64,000 bases of DNA from Pseudaminobacter soli (ex Li et al. 2025) (GTDB lineage: Bacteria; Pseudomonadota; Alphaproteobacteria; Rhizobiales; Rhizobiaceae). This document shows positions 22,945 to 33,240 of this stretch, in pieces. The stretch covers positions 2,198,394-2,262,393 of the forward strand of contig NZ_JARXVF010000001.1 of assembly GCF_029892515.1 (NCBI RefSeq), given 5' to 3'. The notes below the pieces were generated by a model, which saw only the letters and a program-made list of their open reading frames with translations, had not been told where the DNA came from and did not search any database. Numbering within the stretch: the first letter of the stretch is position 1; each line of letters opens with the position of its first letter. The translations under genes were made by a program, and so were the position numbers.

Positions 22945-22987
22945 GCATGATCCTAACCGAAAAGTCTGCAACTTTTCGGGATCACGC
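22945..22987. repeat. rhizobial palindromic intergenic repeat, copy 1
   Basis: Outer arms GCATGAT/ATCACGC and inner arms CCGAAAAGT/ACTTTTCGG around CTGCA. It has the same plan as the element at 48843 and belongs to the GCATGATC...CCGAAAAG class of short dispersed palindromes in Mesorhizobium and relatives. It lies between the micro-ORF and kdpF. Confidence 0.8.
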
Positions 22988-23004
22988 TCCAGGAGAAGAG
23001 AGCC

Positions 23005-23094
23005 ATGTTGATCGATTATCTGCTCGGCGGCGGGGTCAGCCTCCTGCTTACCGCCTATCTCATCCTCGCGCTTCTGCGCCCCGAGCGCTTTTGA
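23005..23094 (+). CDS. kdpF: K+-transporting ATPase KdpF subunit
   Basis: 29 residues, MLIDYLLGGGVSLLLTAYL then ILALLRPERF, the standard size and ending (LxRPERF) of KdpF, the single-helix lipid-like stabiliser of the KdpABC complex. AGGAG lies 9 bases before the ATG. It is 30 bases ahead of kdpA. Confidence 0.93.
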   Translation: MLIDYLLGGGVSLLLTAYLILALLRPERF

Positions 23095-23124
23095 CCGCAA
23101 CCTCATATTGAAAGCTGCAAGACC

Positions 23125-24828
23125 ATGACCCTCGCCGGCTGGCTTCAGATCCTTATCTTCTGCGGGATCATCATTCTTCTCGTTAAGCCGCTCGGCGGCT
23201 ACATGACGCGCGTCTACCAGGGCGAGCGCACCTTCCTCTCCTTCCTGTTCGGACCCTTCGAGCGCCTGCTCTACCGGCTGGCCGGAACGAGCGAAAAGGA
23301 AGAGCAGCACTGGGTCGGCTATGCCGCGGCCCTGCTGGCGTTTAACCTCGTGGGAATGCTCGTGCTTTACGCATTGCAGCGTTTTCAGGCGAGCCTGCCC
23401 TTCAACCCTGCCGGAATGAGCGCGGTCGATCCCGCACTTGCCTTCAACACCGCCTCGAGCTTCGTCACCAACACCAACTGGCAGAACTATGGCGGCGAAA
23501 GCACCATGTCCTATCTGGTGCAGATGGCCGGGCTGACGGTGCAGAACTTCGTTTCCGCAGCGACCGGCATGGCGCTGGCCATTGCACTGGTGCGCGGCTT
23601 TGCGCGCCATTCGGCGAGGTCGGTCGGCAACTTCTGGGTCGATCTCACCCGGTCGACGCTCTACGTGCTCCTGCCGCTTTGCGTGGTGCTGACGCTGTTC
23701 TACGTCTTCCGCGGCGTGCCCCAGACGCTCGGCGCCTATGTCGAGGCCACCACGCTCGAAGGCGCACGCCAGACGATCGCGGTCGGCCCAGTAGCCTCGC
23801 AGCTCGCGATCAAGATTCTGGGTACCAATGGCGGCGGCTTCTTCAACGCCAATTCCGCCCATCCCTTCGAGAACCCTGATGCGCTCACCAATCTGGTGCA
23901 GATGGTTTCGATCTTCGCCATCGGTGTAGCACTTACCAATGTCTTCGGCCGCATGGTGGGTAACCAGCGCCAGGGCTGGGCGATCTTGGCAGCCATGGGC
24001 GTTCTGTTCATCGCCGGTGTCATCGTCGCCTATTGGGCGGAAGCTTCAGGCAATCCGCTGCTCCACCAGCTCGGCCTCGCCGGTGGCAACATGGAGGGCA
24101 AGGAGGTTCGCTTCGGCATCCCGTTGTCCGCGCTGTTTGCCGTGGTCACGACGGCTGCCTCCTGCGGTGCGGTGAACGCCATGCATGACAGCTTCACCGC
24201 GCTTGGCGGCATGATCCCGATGATCAACATGCAGCTTGGCGAAATCATCGTCGGCGGCGTCGGCGCGGGTCTCTACGGCATCTTCGTCTTCGTAATCGTG
24301 GCGATCTTCGTCGCCGGCCTGATGGTCGGGCGCACGCCCGAATATCTCGGCAAGAAGATCGAGGCCAAGGAAGTGAAGATGGCGATGCTGGCGATGCTGT
24401 GCCTGCCGCTTGCCATGCTGGGCTTCACCGCCATCAGCGTGGTGCTGCCTTCGGCCGTGTCGTCGATAGCCAATCCGGGGCCGCACGGCTTCTCGGAGAT
24501 CCTCTACGCCTTCACCTCGGCCACCGCCAATAACGGTTCGGCGTTTGGCGGGCTGAGCGGCAACACGCCCTGGTTCAACCTCACCATCGGGATCGCGATG
24601 CTCATGGGGCGCTTCCTGGTCATTGTGCCGGCGCTGGCCATTGCCGGCTCTCTGGCGGCCAAGAAGACGGTTCCGGCCTCGGCCGGCACGTTCCCCACCG
24701 ATGGCGGCCTGTTCGTCGGCCTGCTGGTCGGCGTCATCCTAATCGTCGGCGGCCTTACCTTCCTGCCGGCACTGGCGCTCGGCCCCATCGTCGAGCACTT
24801 CGCCCTCGTTGCCGGCCAGACCTTTTAA
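23125..24828 (+). CDS. kdpA: K+-transporting ATPase subunit A
   Basis: 567-residue inner-membrane channel-like subunit that selects and binds K+. About ten membrane helices; the P-loop-type filter motifs are visible as [14 protein letters not shown] near residues 112-125, [18 protein letters not shown] near 233-250, and [10 protein letters not shown] near 465. E. coli KdpA has 557 residues. It is expressed with kdpB (15-base gap) and kdpC, under control of KdpDE when external K+ is low. Confidence 0.99.
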   Translation: MTLAGWLQILIFCGIIILLVKPLGGYMTRVYQGERTFLSFLFGPFERLLYRLAGTSEKEEQHWVGYAAALLAFNLVGMLVLYALQRFQASLPFNPAGMSAVDPALAFNTASSFVTNTNWQNYGGESTMSYLVQMAGLTVQNFVSAATGMALAIALVRGFARHSARSVGNFWVDLTRSTLYVLLPLCVVLTLFYVFRGVPQTLGAYVEATTLEGARQTIAVGPVASQLAIKILGTNGGGFFNANSAHPFENPDALTNLVQMVSIFAIGVALTNVFGRMVGNQRQGWAILAAMGVLFIAGVIVAYWAEASGNPLLHQLGLAGGNMEGKEVRFGIPLSALFAVVTTAASCGAVNAMHDSFTALGGMIPMINMQLGEIIVGGVGAGLYGIFVFVIVAIFVAGLMVGRTPEYLGKKIEAKEVKMAMLAMLCLPLAMLGFTAISVVLPSAVSSIANPGPHGFSEILYAFTSATANNGSAFGGLSGNTPWFNLTIGIAMLMGRFLVIVPALAIAGSLAAKKTVPASAGTFPTDGGLFVGLLVGVILIVGGLTFLPALALGPIVEHFALVAGQTF

Positions 24829-24843
24829 GTTGGGATTACGAAA

Positions 24844-26937
24844 ATGAGCCATATGAAACCGGCCAGTATCCTTGACGCCAAGATCATTGTTCCGGCCATC
24901 TGCGGGGCCTTCGTTAAGCTCGATCCGCGCGCGCTTGCCAGAAACCCGGTGATGTTCGTCGTCGCCGCCGTTTCGCTGCTGACGACCATCCTGTTCCTCA
25001 AGGACATCTTCACCGGCGGGCAGCACCTGCTCTTTTCCTTCCAGATCATCATCTGGCTGTGGTTCACGGTGCTGTTCGCCAATTTCGCGGAAGCCGTGGC
25101 CGAGGGACGGGGCAAGGCGCAGGCGGATTCGCTGCGCCGCACCCGCACCGAAACCCAAGCCAAGCTGCTGACGGGTGAAGACCGCAGCAACTACACGATC
25201 GTGCCCGGCGCCGGCCTCAAGGTGGGCGACGTGGTGCTGGTCGAGGCGGGAGATATCATTCCCTCCGACGGCGAAGTGATCGAGGGTGTGGCCTCAGTTA
25301 ACGAGGCCGCCATTACCGGTGAATCGGCGCCGGTGATCCGCGAATCGGGCGGCGACCGCTCGGCCGTCACCGGCGGCACGCAAGTCCTGTCCGACTGGAT
25401 CCGCGTACGGATCACGGCCGCGGCTGGCTCGACCTTCCTCGACCGCATGATCTCGCTGGTGGAAGGCGCCGAGCGCCAGAAGACGCCGAACGAGATCGCG
25501 CTCAACATCCTGCTTGCCGGCATGACGCTGATCTTCGTTCTGGCGACCGTCACCATTCCGAGCTTTGCCACTTACGCCGGCGGCGCGATCCCCGTCGTGG
25601 TGCTGGTGGCGCTGTTCGTGACGCTGATCCCCACCACCATCGGCGCGCTTCTGTCGGCCATCGGCATTGCCGGCATGGACCGGCTGGTGCGCTTCAACGT
25701 GCTCGCCATGTCGGGCCGCGCGGTCGAGGCCGCCGGCGACGTCGACACGCTCTTGCTCGACAAGACCGGCACGATCACGCTCGGCAACCGCCAGGCCAGC
25801 GAATTCCTGCCGCTCAGCGGCGTCAGCGAGCAGGAGCTGGCCGATGCCGCGCAGCTGGCCTCGCTTGCCGACGAGACGCCGGAAGGCCGCTCGATCGTCG
25901 TGCTCGCCAAGGAAAAATACGGCATCCGCGGCCGCGACATGCGCACGCTGCATGCCCATTTCGTGCCCTTCACCGCGCAGACCCGCATGAGCGGCGTCGA
26001 TGTCGACGGCAGCTCCATCCGCAAGGGCGCGGTGGACGCCATCCTCGCCCAGCTCGCCAGGAGCCCTGCCATGGCGATGGCGAGCGATTCGCCCACGCCT
26101 CCCGCGCGCGTTTCCAGTGCGCGCGCCGAGGAAATCCGCGCGATTGCCGAACAAGTCGCCAAGTCCGGCGGCACGCCGCTCGCCGTCATGCGCGACGGCA
26201 AGCTGCTCGGCGTCATCCACCTCAAGGACATCGTCAAGGGCGGCATTCGCGAACGCTTCGCCGAACTGAGGCGCATGGGCATCCGCACCGTCATGATCAC
26301 CGGCGACAATCCGGTGACGGCGGCGGCGATTGCGGCGGAAGCCGGCGTGGACGATTTCCTCGCCCAGGCAACGCCCGAGAACAAGCTGCAGTTGATCCGC
26401 GACGAGCAGGCGAAGGGCAAGCTGGTGGCCATGTGCGGCGACGGCACCAACGATGCCCCGGCACTTGCGCAGGCCGATGTGGGCGTGGCTATGAACACCG
26501 GCACGGTGGCGGCGCGCGAGGCCGGCAACATGGTCGACCTCGATTCCGACCCGACCAAGCTCATCGAGATCGTCGAGATCGGCAAGCAGCTCTTGATGAC
26601 GCGCGGCGCACTGACCACATTCTCCATCGCCAACGACATCGCCAAATATTTCGCGATCATCCCGGCGATGTTCGTAGCCTTCTATCCGCAACTGCAGGTG
26701 CTGAACGTGATGAAGCTGGCCACTCCGCAGTCGGCGATCCTTTCTGCGATCATCTTCAACGCGCTGATCATCATCGCGCTGATCCCGTTGGCGCTGCGCG
26801 GCGTCAAATACCGGGCGGTGGGTGCGGCTTCGCTCCTGCGCCGCAACCTCTTCATCTATGGCCTTGGCGGCATCGCCGTGCCCTTCGTGGGCATCAAGGC
26901 TATCGACCTCGCCGTCTCGGCGCTCGGCCTCGCATAA
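24844..26937 (+). CDS. kdpB: K+-transporting P-type ATPase subunit B
   Basis: 697-residue catalytic P-type ATPase (P1A). The phosphorylated Asp306 is in DKTGT, and TGES (actuator loop) appears in [11 protein letters not shown] near residue 160. [10 protein letters not shown] and [21 protein letters not shown] are the hinge and Mg2+ site. The membrane part has the expected helices including [13 protein letters not shown]. It couples ATP hydrolysis to K+ transport through KdpA. Ends 11 bases before kdpC. Confidence 0.99.
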   Translation: MSHMKPASILDAKIIVPAICGAFVKLDPRALARNPVMFVVAAVSLLTTILFLKDIFTGGQHLLFSFQIIIWLWFTVLFANFAEAVAEGRGKAQADSLRRTRTETQAKLLTGEDRSNYTIVPGAGLKVGDVVLVEAGDIIPSDGEVIEGVASVNEAAITGESAPVIRESGGDRSAVTGGTQVLSDWIRVRITAAAGSTFLDRMISLVEGAERQKTPNEIALNILLAGMTLIFVLATVTIPSFATYAGGAIPVVVLVALFVTLIPTTIGALLSAIGIAGMDRLVRFNVLAMSGRAVEAAGDVDTLLLDKTGTITLGNRQASEFLPLSGVSEQELADAAQLASLADETPEGRSIVVLAKEKYGIRGRDMRTLHAHFVPFTAQTRMSGVDVDGSSIRKGAVDAILAQLARSPAMAMASDSPTPPARVSSARAEEIRAIAEQVAKSGGTPLAVMRDGKLLGVIHLKDIVKGGIRERFAELRRMGIRTVMITGDNPVTAAAIAAEAGVDDFLAQATPENKLQLIRDEQAKGKLVAMCGDGTNDAPALAQADVGVAMNTGTVAAREAGNMVDLDSDPTKLIEIVEIGKQLLMTRGALTTFSIANDIAKYFAIIPAMFVAFYPQLQVLNVMKLATPQSAILSAIIFNALIIIALIPLALRGVKYRAVGAASLLRRNLFIYGLGGIAVPFVGIKAIDLAVSALGLA

Positions 26938-26948
26938 GGAAGGCAATC

Positions 26949-27554
26949 ATGCTGAAGCAACTTCGTCCCGCGCTGGTGATGATCGTGGTGTTCACCGTCC
27001 TCACCGGACTTGCCTACCCGCTGGCCATGACCGGTATTGCCGGCATTCTGTTTCCCAAACAGGCGGCGGGCAGCCTGGTTACCGAGAACGGTAAGGTGGT
27101 CGGCTCGCAGCTGATCGGCCAGAACTTTGCCAGCGACCACTACTTCCATGGCCGCCCGTCGGCGACGACGGGCGCCGATCCGGCTGATCCGTCGAAGTCG
27201 GTCCCTCAGCCTTACAATGCCGCCAACTCCGGCGGCTCCAATCTCGGTCCGTCGAACTCGGCGCTGATCGAGCGCGTGAAGGGCGACATGGAAAGGCTGA
27301 AAGCGGAAAATCCGGGCCAGCCGGTGCCGATCGACCTGGTGACCACCAGCGGCAGCGGGCTTGACCCGGACATCTCGCCGAACGCCGCCTATTTCCAGGT
27401 GCCGCGCGTGGCCAAGGCGCGCGGAATGTTGGAAAACGACCTGCACGACCTCGTCGCCAAGAACGTGCAGCAGCCGGCCTTCGGCGTCATCGGCGAGCCG
27501 CGTGTCAATGTGCTGGCGCTGAACCGGGCGCTCGACGCGCTGGGCAAGAACTAA
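26949..27554 (+). CDS. kdpC: K+-transporting ATPase subunit C
   Basis: 201-residue subunit with one N-terminal membrane helix (about residues 7-27, [19 protein letters not shown]) and a periplasmic domain. [16 protein letters not shown] and [16 protein letters not shown] are the family hallmarks. MLKQLRP was taken as start since AAGGAAGGC lies before it; a longer frame through kdpB has no relation to the family. Thought to raise K+ or ATP affinity of the complex. Confidence 0.98.
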   Translation: MLKQLRPALVMIVVFTVLTGLAYPLAMTGIAGILFPKQAAGSLVTENGKVVGSQLIGQNFASDHYFHGRPSATTGADPADPSKSVPQPYNAANSGGSNLGPSNSALIERVKGDMERLKAENPGQPVPIDLVTTSGSGLDPDISPNAAYFQVPRVAKARGMLENDLHDLVAKNVQQPAFGVIGEPRVNVLALNRALDALGKN

Positions 27555-27560
27555 GCTCAC

Positions 27561-27589
27561 GGCGCGCCGATTGATTTCGGCGCGCCTTT
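27561..27589 (+). terminator. hairpin between kdpC and kdpD
   Basis: Perfect 10-base stem GGCGCGCCGA/TCGGCGCGCC with loop TTGATT and then TTTG, 6 bases after the kdpC stop. The T-tract is short, so it is more likely a partial terminator or mRNA 3' stabiliser that keeps kdpFABC message high and kdpDE message low. Confidence 0.6.
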
Positions 27590-27637
27590 GCACGAGGAAT
27601 CAGACGGGCAGGTCTTGCCCGGAACCGAGTGGTGTTC

Positions 27638-30334
27638 ATGGTTGACGACACCGACAGGCGTCCTTCGCCGGATGCGCTTCTGGAAGCCGCGGAGCGGGAG
27701 CTGCGCGGCAAATTGCGTATTTTCCTGGGCGCGGCTCCGGGCGTCGGCAAGACGTTCGAGATGCTGTTGTCGGCGCGCGCCCGCAAGGCCGAGGGCGTCG
27801 ACGTGATTATCGGTGTGGTCGAGACCCACGGCCGCGCCGAGACCGAGGCGCTGCTGCAGGGTTTCGAGATCGTGCCGCGTGTGGAGGTGCCCTATCACGG
27901 CCGGACGCTGACGGAGATGGATCTCGACGCCATCCTGGCGCGGCGTCCGGAACTGGTGCTGGTCGACGAGCTTGCCCATACCAATGCGCCGGGCAGCCGC
28001 CACCCGAAGCGCTATATCGACATCGAGGAACTGCTGGCGGCGGGTATCGACGTCTACACCACCGTCAACATCCAGCATCTCGAAAGCCTGAACGACATCG
28101 TCGCGCAGATAACGCGCATACGCGTGCGCGAGACCGTGCCCGATTCCTTCATAGACCGCGCCGACGACATCGAGGTCGTCGACCTGACGCCGGGCGACCT
28201 GATCGAACGGCTGAAGCAGGGCAAGGTCTACATGCCGCAGACGGCGCGGGCGGCAATCGAGAACTATTTCACGCCCGGCAACCTCACTGCGCTGCGCGAG
28301 CTCTCGCTGCGCTGCACCGCGCAGCGCGTGGACGAGCAGCTCGTCAGCCATATGCGCGAGAATGCCATTCCGGGGCCGTGGGCGGCGGGCGAGCGGGTGC
28401 TGGTCTGTGTCGACGAGGCGCTGCGTTCGCCGGCCATCGTGCGCTATGGCCGACGTCTGGCCGAGCGGCTGCGCGCTCCCTGGTCGGTAGTGACGGTGGA
28501 GACGACGCGCACTGCGCGTATGTCGGAAGCCGATCGTGACCGTCTCGCCAATACGATGCGGCTCGCCGAATCGCTTGGCGCCGAGACCATGACGCTGCCC
28601 GGCCGCACCGTTGCGGAAGAGATCATGCGCCATGCGCGCGAGAAGAACGTCACCCACATCGTGGTCGGCCGTTCCGACAAGTCGCGCTGGCGCGAATGGC
28701 TGGAAGGGTCGGTGGCGAATGATCTGATCCGCATGGCCGGCGATGTCAGCATCAACGTGGTGTCGGGGCGCGAGCCGGCGCCCAAGCCGCCGCGCGGTGC
28801 GGTCGAGGACGCCGCGGCCAGCGGGCTTTCGCTGCGGCCCTATCTCGCCAGTCTTGCGATCATCGCCGGCGCGTTGGCGCTGAGCGAGGGCCTGCAGCAG
28901 ACGCTGGATGTGTCCAATATCGGCGTGGTGTTCCTGATGGGCGTGCTGATCAGCGCGCTGAGGTTTGGCCTTGGGCCGGGCATCTTCACCAGCGTGGTCA
29001 GCGCGCTGGCGTTCAACTTCTTCTTCCTGCCGCCGCTCTACACCTTCACCATCGGCGACCCCGAAAGCATCATCACCTTCATTTTCTTCCTGATCGTCTC
29101 GGTCGTCGCAAGCGATCTCACCTCGCGCGTGCGGGCGCAGGCCATGGCCGCCCGGCAGCGGGCGCGGATGACAGAAAACCTCTATCTGTTCTCGAAAAAG
29201 CTGGCCGGCACAGCCACGCTGGACGACGTGCTCTGGGCGACGGCATTCCAGATCGCCTTCATGCTCAAGGTGCGCGTGGTGCTGCTGCTGCCCGAACACG
29301 GGCGCATCACGGTGAAGGCCGGCTATCCACCGGAGGACACGCTCGACGAGGCGGACCTTGCGGCCGCCAAATGGACCTGGGAGAACGACCGTCCGGCCGG
29401 GCGCGGGGCGGATACGCTGCCGGGCGCCAAGCGCCTGTTTCTGCCGCTGCGCACGGCGCGCGGCGCCATCGGCGTCGTCGGCATCGACGACGATCGTCAG
29501 GGGCCGATCCTGACGCCAGAAAGCCGGCGGCTGATGGATGCGCTGACCGATCAGGCCGCGCTCGCCATCGAACGGGTGCATCTGGTCGAGGATCTCGACA
29601 ATGCGCGCCTGGCGGTCGAAGCCGACCGGCTGCGGCAGGCTTTGCTGACCTCGATCTCGCACGATCTGAAGACGCCGCTCGCCGCCATCATGGGTGCCGC
29701 CGGAACGCTGAAGGAGTTTTCGACTGCGCTCGACAAGCCGACCAAGGAGGACCTGCTCGGCACCGTGCTGGACGAGGCCGAGCGCCTCAATCGCTTCATC
29801 GCCAACCTGCTCGACATGACCCGGCTGGAATCGGGGGCGATCGCGCCCAATTGCGGCTTGCACGATCTCAATGAGATCATCGGCAGCGCGCTGTCGCGGG
29901 CCAAGAAGATCCTTGCCGGGCACGAGATCGAGGTCGACCTGCCGGCGAACCTTCCGATGCTGCGCATCGACCCGGTGCTGTTCGAGCAGGTGCTGTTCAA
30001 CCTGTTCGACAATGCCGCGAAATATTCGCCGGCCGGTTCGCGCATTCGCGTGCAGGCCTTTGCCGGTGAACGGAGCGTGACATTGCAGGTACTGGATGAG
30101 GGGCCGGGCATTCCACCGGACGAGCTCGAGGACATCTTCGGCAAGTTCACCCGCGCCCGAAAGGGCGACAGCGTGCCGGCCGGCACCGGGCTCGGCCTTG
30201 CCATCTGCCGCGGCTTCGTGGAAGCCATGGGCGGAACCATCGCCGCCGGCAACCGCACCGACCGCAAGGGTGCTATCTTCACCATTCGCATGAAACTGCC
30301 GTCGGCGCAGACGGCAAGCAGGGACATCCCATGA
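27638..30334 (+). CDS. kdpD: osmosensitive K+ channel sensor histidine kinase
   Basis: 898-residue sensor of K+ limitation. Order of domains: KdpD N-terminal ATP-binding domain with Walker A GAAPGVGKT (residues 31-39), a universal-stress-protein-like domain (about 250-370), four membrane helices (about 405-500), a GAF-like domain, and the kinase core with the phospho-His675 in SISHDLKTPL followed by the N, G1 and G2 boxes (FNLFDNAAKYSP, LDEGPGIP, GTGLGLAI). The ATG giving MVDDTDRRPSPDALLE was chosen because KdpD proteins begin so; GTG codons at 27629 and 27632 are alternatives. Overlaps kdpE by 4 bases. Confidence 0.97.
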   Translation: MVDDTDRRPSPDALLEAAERELRGKLRIFLGAAPGVGKTFEMLLSARARKAEGVDVIIGVVETHGRAETEALLQGFEIVPRVEVPYHGRTLTEMDLDAILARRPELVLVDELAHTNAPGSRHPKRYIDIEELLAAGIDVYTTVNIQHLESLNDIVAQITRIRVRETVPDSFIDRADDIEVVDLTPGDLIERLKQGKVYMPQTARAAIENYFTPGNLTALRELSLRCTAQRVDEQLVSHMRENAIPGPWAAGERVLVCVDEALRSPAIVRYGRRLAERLRAPWSVVTVETTRTARMSEADRDRLANTMRLAESLGAETMTLPGRTVAEEIMRHAREKNVTHIVVGRSDKSRWREWLEGSVANDLIRMAGDVSINVVSGREPAPKPPRGAVEDAAASGLSLRPYLASLAIIAGALALSEGLQQTLDVSNIGVVFLMGVLISALRFGLGPGIFTSVVSALAFNFFFLPPLYTFTIGDPESIITFIFFLIVSVVASDLTSRVRAQAMAARQRARMTENLYLFSKKLAGTATLDDVLWATAFQIAFMLKVRVVLLLPEHGRITVKAGYPPEDTLDEADLAAAKWTWENDRPAGRGADTLPGAKRLFLPLRTARGAIGVVGIDDDRQGPILTPESRRLMDALTDQAALAIERVHLVEDLDNARLAVEADRLRQALLTSISHDLKTPLAAIMGAAGTLKEFSTALDKPTKEDLLGTVLDEAERLNRFIANLLDMTRLESGAIAPNCGLHDLNEIIGSALSRAKKILAGHEIEVDLPANLPMLRIDPVLFEQVLFNLFDNAAKYSPAGSRIRVQAFAGERSVTLQVLDEGPGIPPDELEDIFGKFTRARKGDSVPAGTGLGLAICRGFVEAMGGTIAAGNRTDRKGAIFTIRMKLPSAQTASRDIP

Positions 30335-31023
30335 ACGCGCCCGCGATTAAAATCCTTGTCGTCGACGACGAGCAGCCGATCCGCAAGCTGTTGCGGGCGG
30401 GGCTGGCGACGCAGGGCTATGTCATCATCGATGCGCCGAACGGCAGGACGGCGCTGGAGGAGATGGCCAACAGCGCGCCCGATCTGGTGGTGCTGGATCT
30501 CGGTCTGCCTGACATTCCCGGCCAGGAACTCCTGAAGCGCTGGCGGGCAGAGGGCAGCTCGGTGCCGATCGTCATCCTGTCGAGCCGTACCGACGAGGCC
30601 GGCATCGTGGAGGCGCTGGACCTCGGCGCTGATGATTACGTGACAAAGCCCTTCGGCGTGAACGAACTGATCGCGCGCATCCGCGTGGCGCTGCGCCATC
30701 GGCTGCAGCAGCAGGGCGAGAAACCGGTGTTCCAGACCGGCGCGCTTTCGGTCGACCTTGTGCGCCGCATCGTCAGGGTCGATGGCGCGGAGGTGAAGCT
30801 GTCGCCGAAGGAATACGACATCTTGCGCACGCTGGTGCAGTTTGCCGGCAAGGTGCTGACCCACAATTTCCTGATGAAGCAGGTGTGGGGCGAGGTGCAG
30901 GACGTGCAGTATCTGAGGGTCTATGTGCGTCAGCTGCGCCAGAAGATCGAGCCCGATCCGGAGCAGCCGCGCTACATACGCACCGAGACCGGCGTCGGCT
31001 ACAGGCTGAGCGAAGCGGATTGA
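30331..31023 (+). CDS. kdpE: KdpE response regulator
   Basis: 230-residue OmpR/PhoB-type regulator. The receiver domain has the phospho-acceptor Asp56 (DLVVLDLGLPD), acidic pair VVDDEQ and switch Lys in YVTKPFG. The winged-helix effector domain covers about residues 130-228, with LSPKEYDILRTLVQ and YLRVYVRQLRQKIE. Start overlaps the kdpD stop (ATGA). It activates kdpFABC transcription when phosphorylated by KdpD. Confidence 0.98.
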   Translation: MNAPAIKILVVDDEQPIRKLLRAGLATQGYVIIDAPNGRTALEEMANSAPDLVVLDLGLPDIPGQELLKRWRAEGSSVPIVILSSRTDEAGIVEALDLGADDYVTKPFGVNELIARIRVALRHRLQQQGEKPVFQTGALSVDLVRRIVRVDGAEVKLSPKEYDILRTLVQFAGKVLTHNFLMKQVWGEVQDVQYLRVYVRQLRQKIEPDPEQPRYIRTETGVGYRLSEAD

Positions 31024-31028
31024 AGGCG

Positions 31029-31046
31029 GCCCGGCTGTCGCCGGGC
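31029..31046. other. hairpin between kdpE and a convergent gene
   Basis: GCCCGGC-TGTC-GCCGGGC, 6 bases after the kdpE stop, without a T-run. The next gene is convergent, so this may end both transcripts with help from Rho. Confidence 0.4.
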
Positions 31047-31066
31047 GGAAGAGCTTAGGACCGGCG

Positions 31067-31312
31067 TCAGGTCACGATCATGGTGATCGAGGCGGCGATA
31101 AGCAGGGCGGCGACGAACAGCAGCGCGCCGTAGATGGGCGGCTTGCCGAACAGAACGGCAAAGGCGGAACCCCAAACGACGATCGCCGATGCCAACGCGT
31201 ACAGGAAGGCCGGCTTATTGCTCCAGGCGATGCCGTACGCCATCAGGCCGCCGATGATCAGCGCCCCAAACAGCAGCATTATCGACAGCGCGAATTTCTC
31301 GACCGAATCCAT
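31067..31312 (-). CDS. small membrane protein of unknown function
   Basis: 81 residues, almost entirely three hydrophobic helices (about residues 7-29, 34-53 and 58-79), short loops with GIAWSNKP and FGKPPIYG. MDSVEKF was taken as start because GAGGACGAG precedes it and the upstream frame is basic, low-complexity and unlike a protein. It lies between kdpE and the GntR gene on the strand opposite to kdp. No motif gives a function. Confidence 0.6.
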   Translation of the reverse strand: MDSVEKFALSIMLLFGALIIGGLMAYGIAWSNKPAFLYALASAIVVWGSAFAVLFGKPPIYGALLFVAALLIAASITMIVT

Positions 31313-31442
31313 TGCTCGTCCTCTCGTCCTTGCGGCTGAATGTGCCGGATCGCGTCTTTTTGAGCAATGCCTGTCGAGCATCAATTGGCGGAATTTGCGG
31401 CCGATGCGCTCGACTATTCGGCGTCTGCTGTGCCTTCGTGTA

Positions 31443-32120
31443 TCAGCGCCCCAGAAGGTTGCGCTCCACCGTCTGGAGATGGGCCAGCATGGCTTGCTTG
31501 GCACCGTCGGGATTGCGCTCGATCAGCGCCTCGACGATGGCCTGGTGTTCGCGACAATAGGTCTGGCGCCGCTCTTCCGAGAAGGAGCGCTTCTTCATCT
31601 CGAACCAGGGCGACTGGTTGCGCAGGATGCGCATGAGGTTATGGATTTCCTTGAGGAAGTCGTTGCGCGAGCAGGCGAAGATGCGGTGGTGGAACTCCGC
31701 GTCCCAGTGCTCGAAGGTCGGCATGTCGGCGCTGTCGCATGCCGTCTGGTGAGCTTCGCGCACGGCGATGAGCTCGCTGCTGCTGGCATTGGTGGCGGCG
31801 AAGGATGCGGCCGCCGGCTCGAGGAGCAGGCGGATTTCCATCATGTCGGCTGGGCTGGTGCCTTCCATCCGCCCCACCACGGAAGCCAGCGAATTGGGAT
31901 CGGGATCGGCCAGGAAGGTGCCGCGGCCGATCTGCCGCACCACCGTACCGTCCGCCTCGAGCAGGTGCACCGCGCGCCGTATGGTGTTGCGGGCAACGCC
32001 GAAGGCTTGGGCAAGGTCGCGCTCGGGCGGGATGCGGCCACTCTCGGTCCATTCGCCGGAGGCAATCCGTTTCCTGAGTTCCGTGGCGATATCGGTGGCG
32101 ACAAGCCTAGGCATGAGCAA
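31443..32120 (-). CDS. GntR-family regulator with FCD domain
   Basis: 225-residue FadR-type repressor. The winged helix-turn-helix spans about residues 5-70 (IPPERDLAQAFGVARNTIRRAVHLLEADG, VVRQIGRGTF) and the all-helical FCD effector domain follows, with metal-binding-type residues in EHWDAEFHHRIFACSRN and later EHQAIVEAL. It is divergent from the FAH-family gene that opens a twelve-gene operon and is its natural regulator; FCD regulators usually bind a carboxylic-acid intermediate. The start could also be the Met two codons later. Confidence 0.92.
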   Translation of the reverse strand: MLMPRLVATDIATELRKRIASGEWTESGRIPPERDLAQAFGVARNTIRRAVHLLEADGTVVRQIGRGTFLADPDPNSLASVVGRMEGTSPADMMEIRLLLEPAAASFAATNASSSELIAVREAHQTACDSADMPTFEHWDAEFHHRIFACSRNDFLKEIHNLMRILRNQSPWFEMKKRSFSEERRQTYCREHQAIVEALIERNPDGAKQAMLAHLQTVERNLLGR

Positions 32121-32146
32121 GCACCTTTATTTGATCCAATTTTGCA

Positions 32147-32159
32147 CCATTCATAATGG
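32147..32159. promoter_or_regulatory. candidate GntR operator
   Basis: CCATT-CAT-AATGG is a short perfect palindrome 27 bases before the GntR start, inside the 244-base divergent promoter gap. A related AATGGTTCAT occurs at 32342-32351, close to the first operon gene. Both could be sites of the divergent regulator; this is inference from position only. Confidence 0.35.
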
Positions 32160-32364
32160 CACTTCGAGCCGAGGTCCACAGCAAAGCTGCGGAGATCCGG
32201 CAGTTTGGCAGTGAAAATTCCCCGCTTCTGCAAATGGCAGCAACCGACGGTGGCATTTTTCGTTTCGTTTGCCAATAGAATCTGCTTGCGAGCTGAACCA
32301 ATCGACGCTAGCGTAGCAGAAAGAAGCCGAATTGGCTCACTAATGGTTCATAAGGGGGAAGCGA

Positions 32365-33240
32365 ATGAGGGTTGCGACATTTTCCATCGCCGGCGAGCGC
32401 CGCGTAGGCCTTGTTGATGCCGAAGGTGAAACGATCGCTCCCTTCGATCTTTCCGTCGAGGCCGCCAAGGGCGGCATTCTCGCCCTGATTGAGCGCAATG
32501 GCGCGCTGCCGCGCACGCTGTCGCCGCTACCGCTTTCCAGCGTCGAGCTGGAGGCGCCGATCCCGCAGCCGCGCCGCAACATCTTCTGTGTCGGCAAGAA
32601 CTATCACGAGCATGCGCATGAGTTCGCGCGCAGCGGTTTCGACTCGAGTGCGGCCGCCGGTGCGATCCCGAAGGATCCGATCATCTTCTCCAAGGTGCCG
32701 GAATCGGTGGTTGCTACGCATTCCAAGGTGCTGATCGATACGAAGGTTTCGTCGGCTATCGACTACGAGGCCGAGCTTGCAGTCATCATCGGCAAGGAAG
32801 GGCGCGGCATCTCCAAGGAAGACGCGCTGGACCATGTGTGGGGCTACACCATCGTCAACGACGTGACGGCGCGCGACCTGCAGGGCAAATACAGCCAGTG
32901 GCTGATCGGCAAGTCGCAGGACACGTTCTGTCCGATGGGGCCGTGGGCTGTGACCAGGGACGAGCTCGACCTGGAGACGGCCGGCATACGCTGTTTCGTC
33001 AATGGCGACATGCGCCAAAATTCCAAGATCTCGCTGCTGATCTTCGACATTCCGACGATCATCTCGACGCTTTCGCAAGGCATTACGCTGAAGCCGGGCG
33101 ACATCATCGCCACCGGCACGCCGGCTGGCGTCGGCATCGGCTTCAACCCGCCGAAATATCTGAAGGCGGGCGACGTGGTGCGCGTCGAGATCGACGGCAT
33201 CGGCACGCTGGAAAACCGCTTCTCGGAGTGGGCGCAATGA
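32365..33240 (+). CDS. fumarylacetoacetate hydrolase (FAH) family protein
   Basis: 291-residue enzyme of the FAH/HpaG family, which cleaves or hydrates 2-oxo or beta-diketo acids with a bound Mg2+. The N-terminal cap (residues 1-65) precedes the catalytic fold: FCVGKNYHEHAHE, DPIIFSKVPES and the metal-ligand run DYEAELAVIIGK, with VNDVTARDLQGKY later. First gene of the operon; its TGA overlaps the next ATG. The upstream start has GGGGGAAGCG. The family is too broad to give a substrate. Confidence 0.93.
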   Translation: MRVATFSIAGERRVGLVDAEGETIAPFDLSVEAAKGGILALIERNGALPRTLSPLPLSSVELEAPIPQPRRNIFCVGKNYHEHAHEFARSGFDSSAAAGAIPKDPIIFSKVPESVVATHSKVLIDTKVSSAIDYEAELAVIIGKEGRGISKEDALDHVWGYTIVNDVTARDLQGKYSQWLIGKSQDTFCPMGPWAVTRDELDLETAGIRCFVNGDMRQNSKISLLIFDIPTIISTLSQGITLKPGDIIATGTPAGVGIGFNPPKYLKAGDVVRVEIDGIGTLENRFSEWAQ

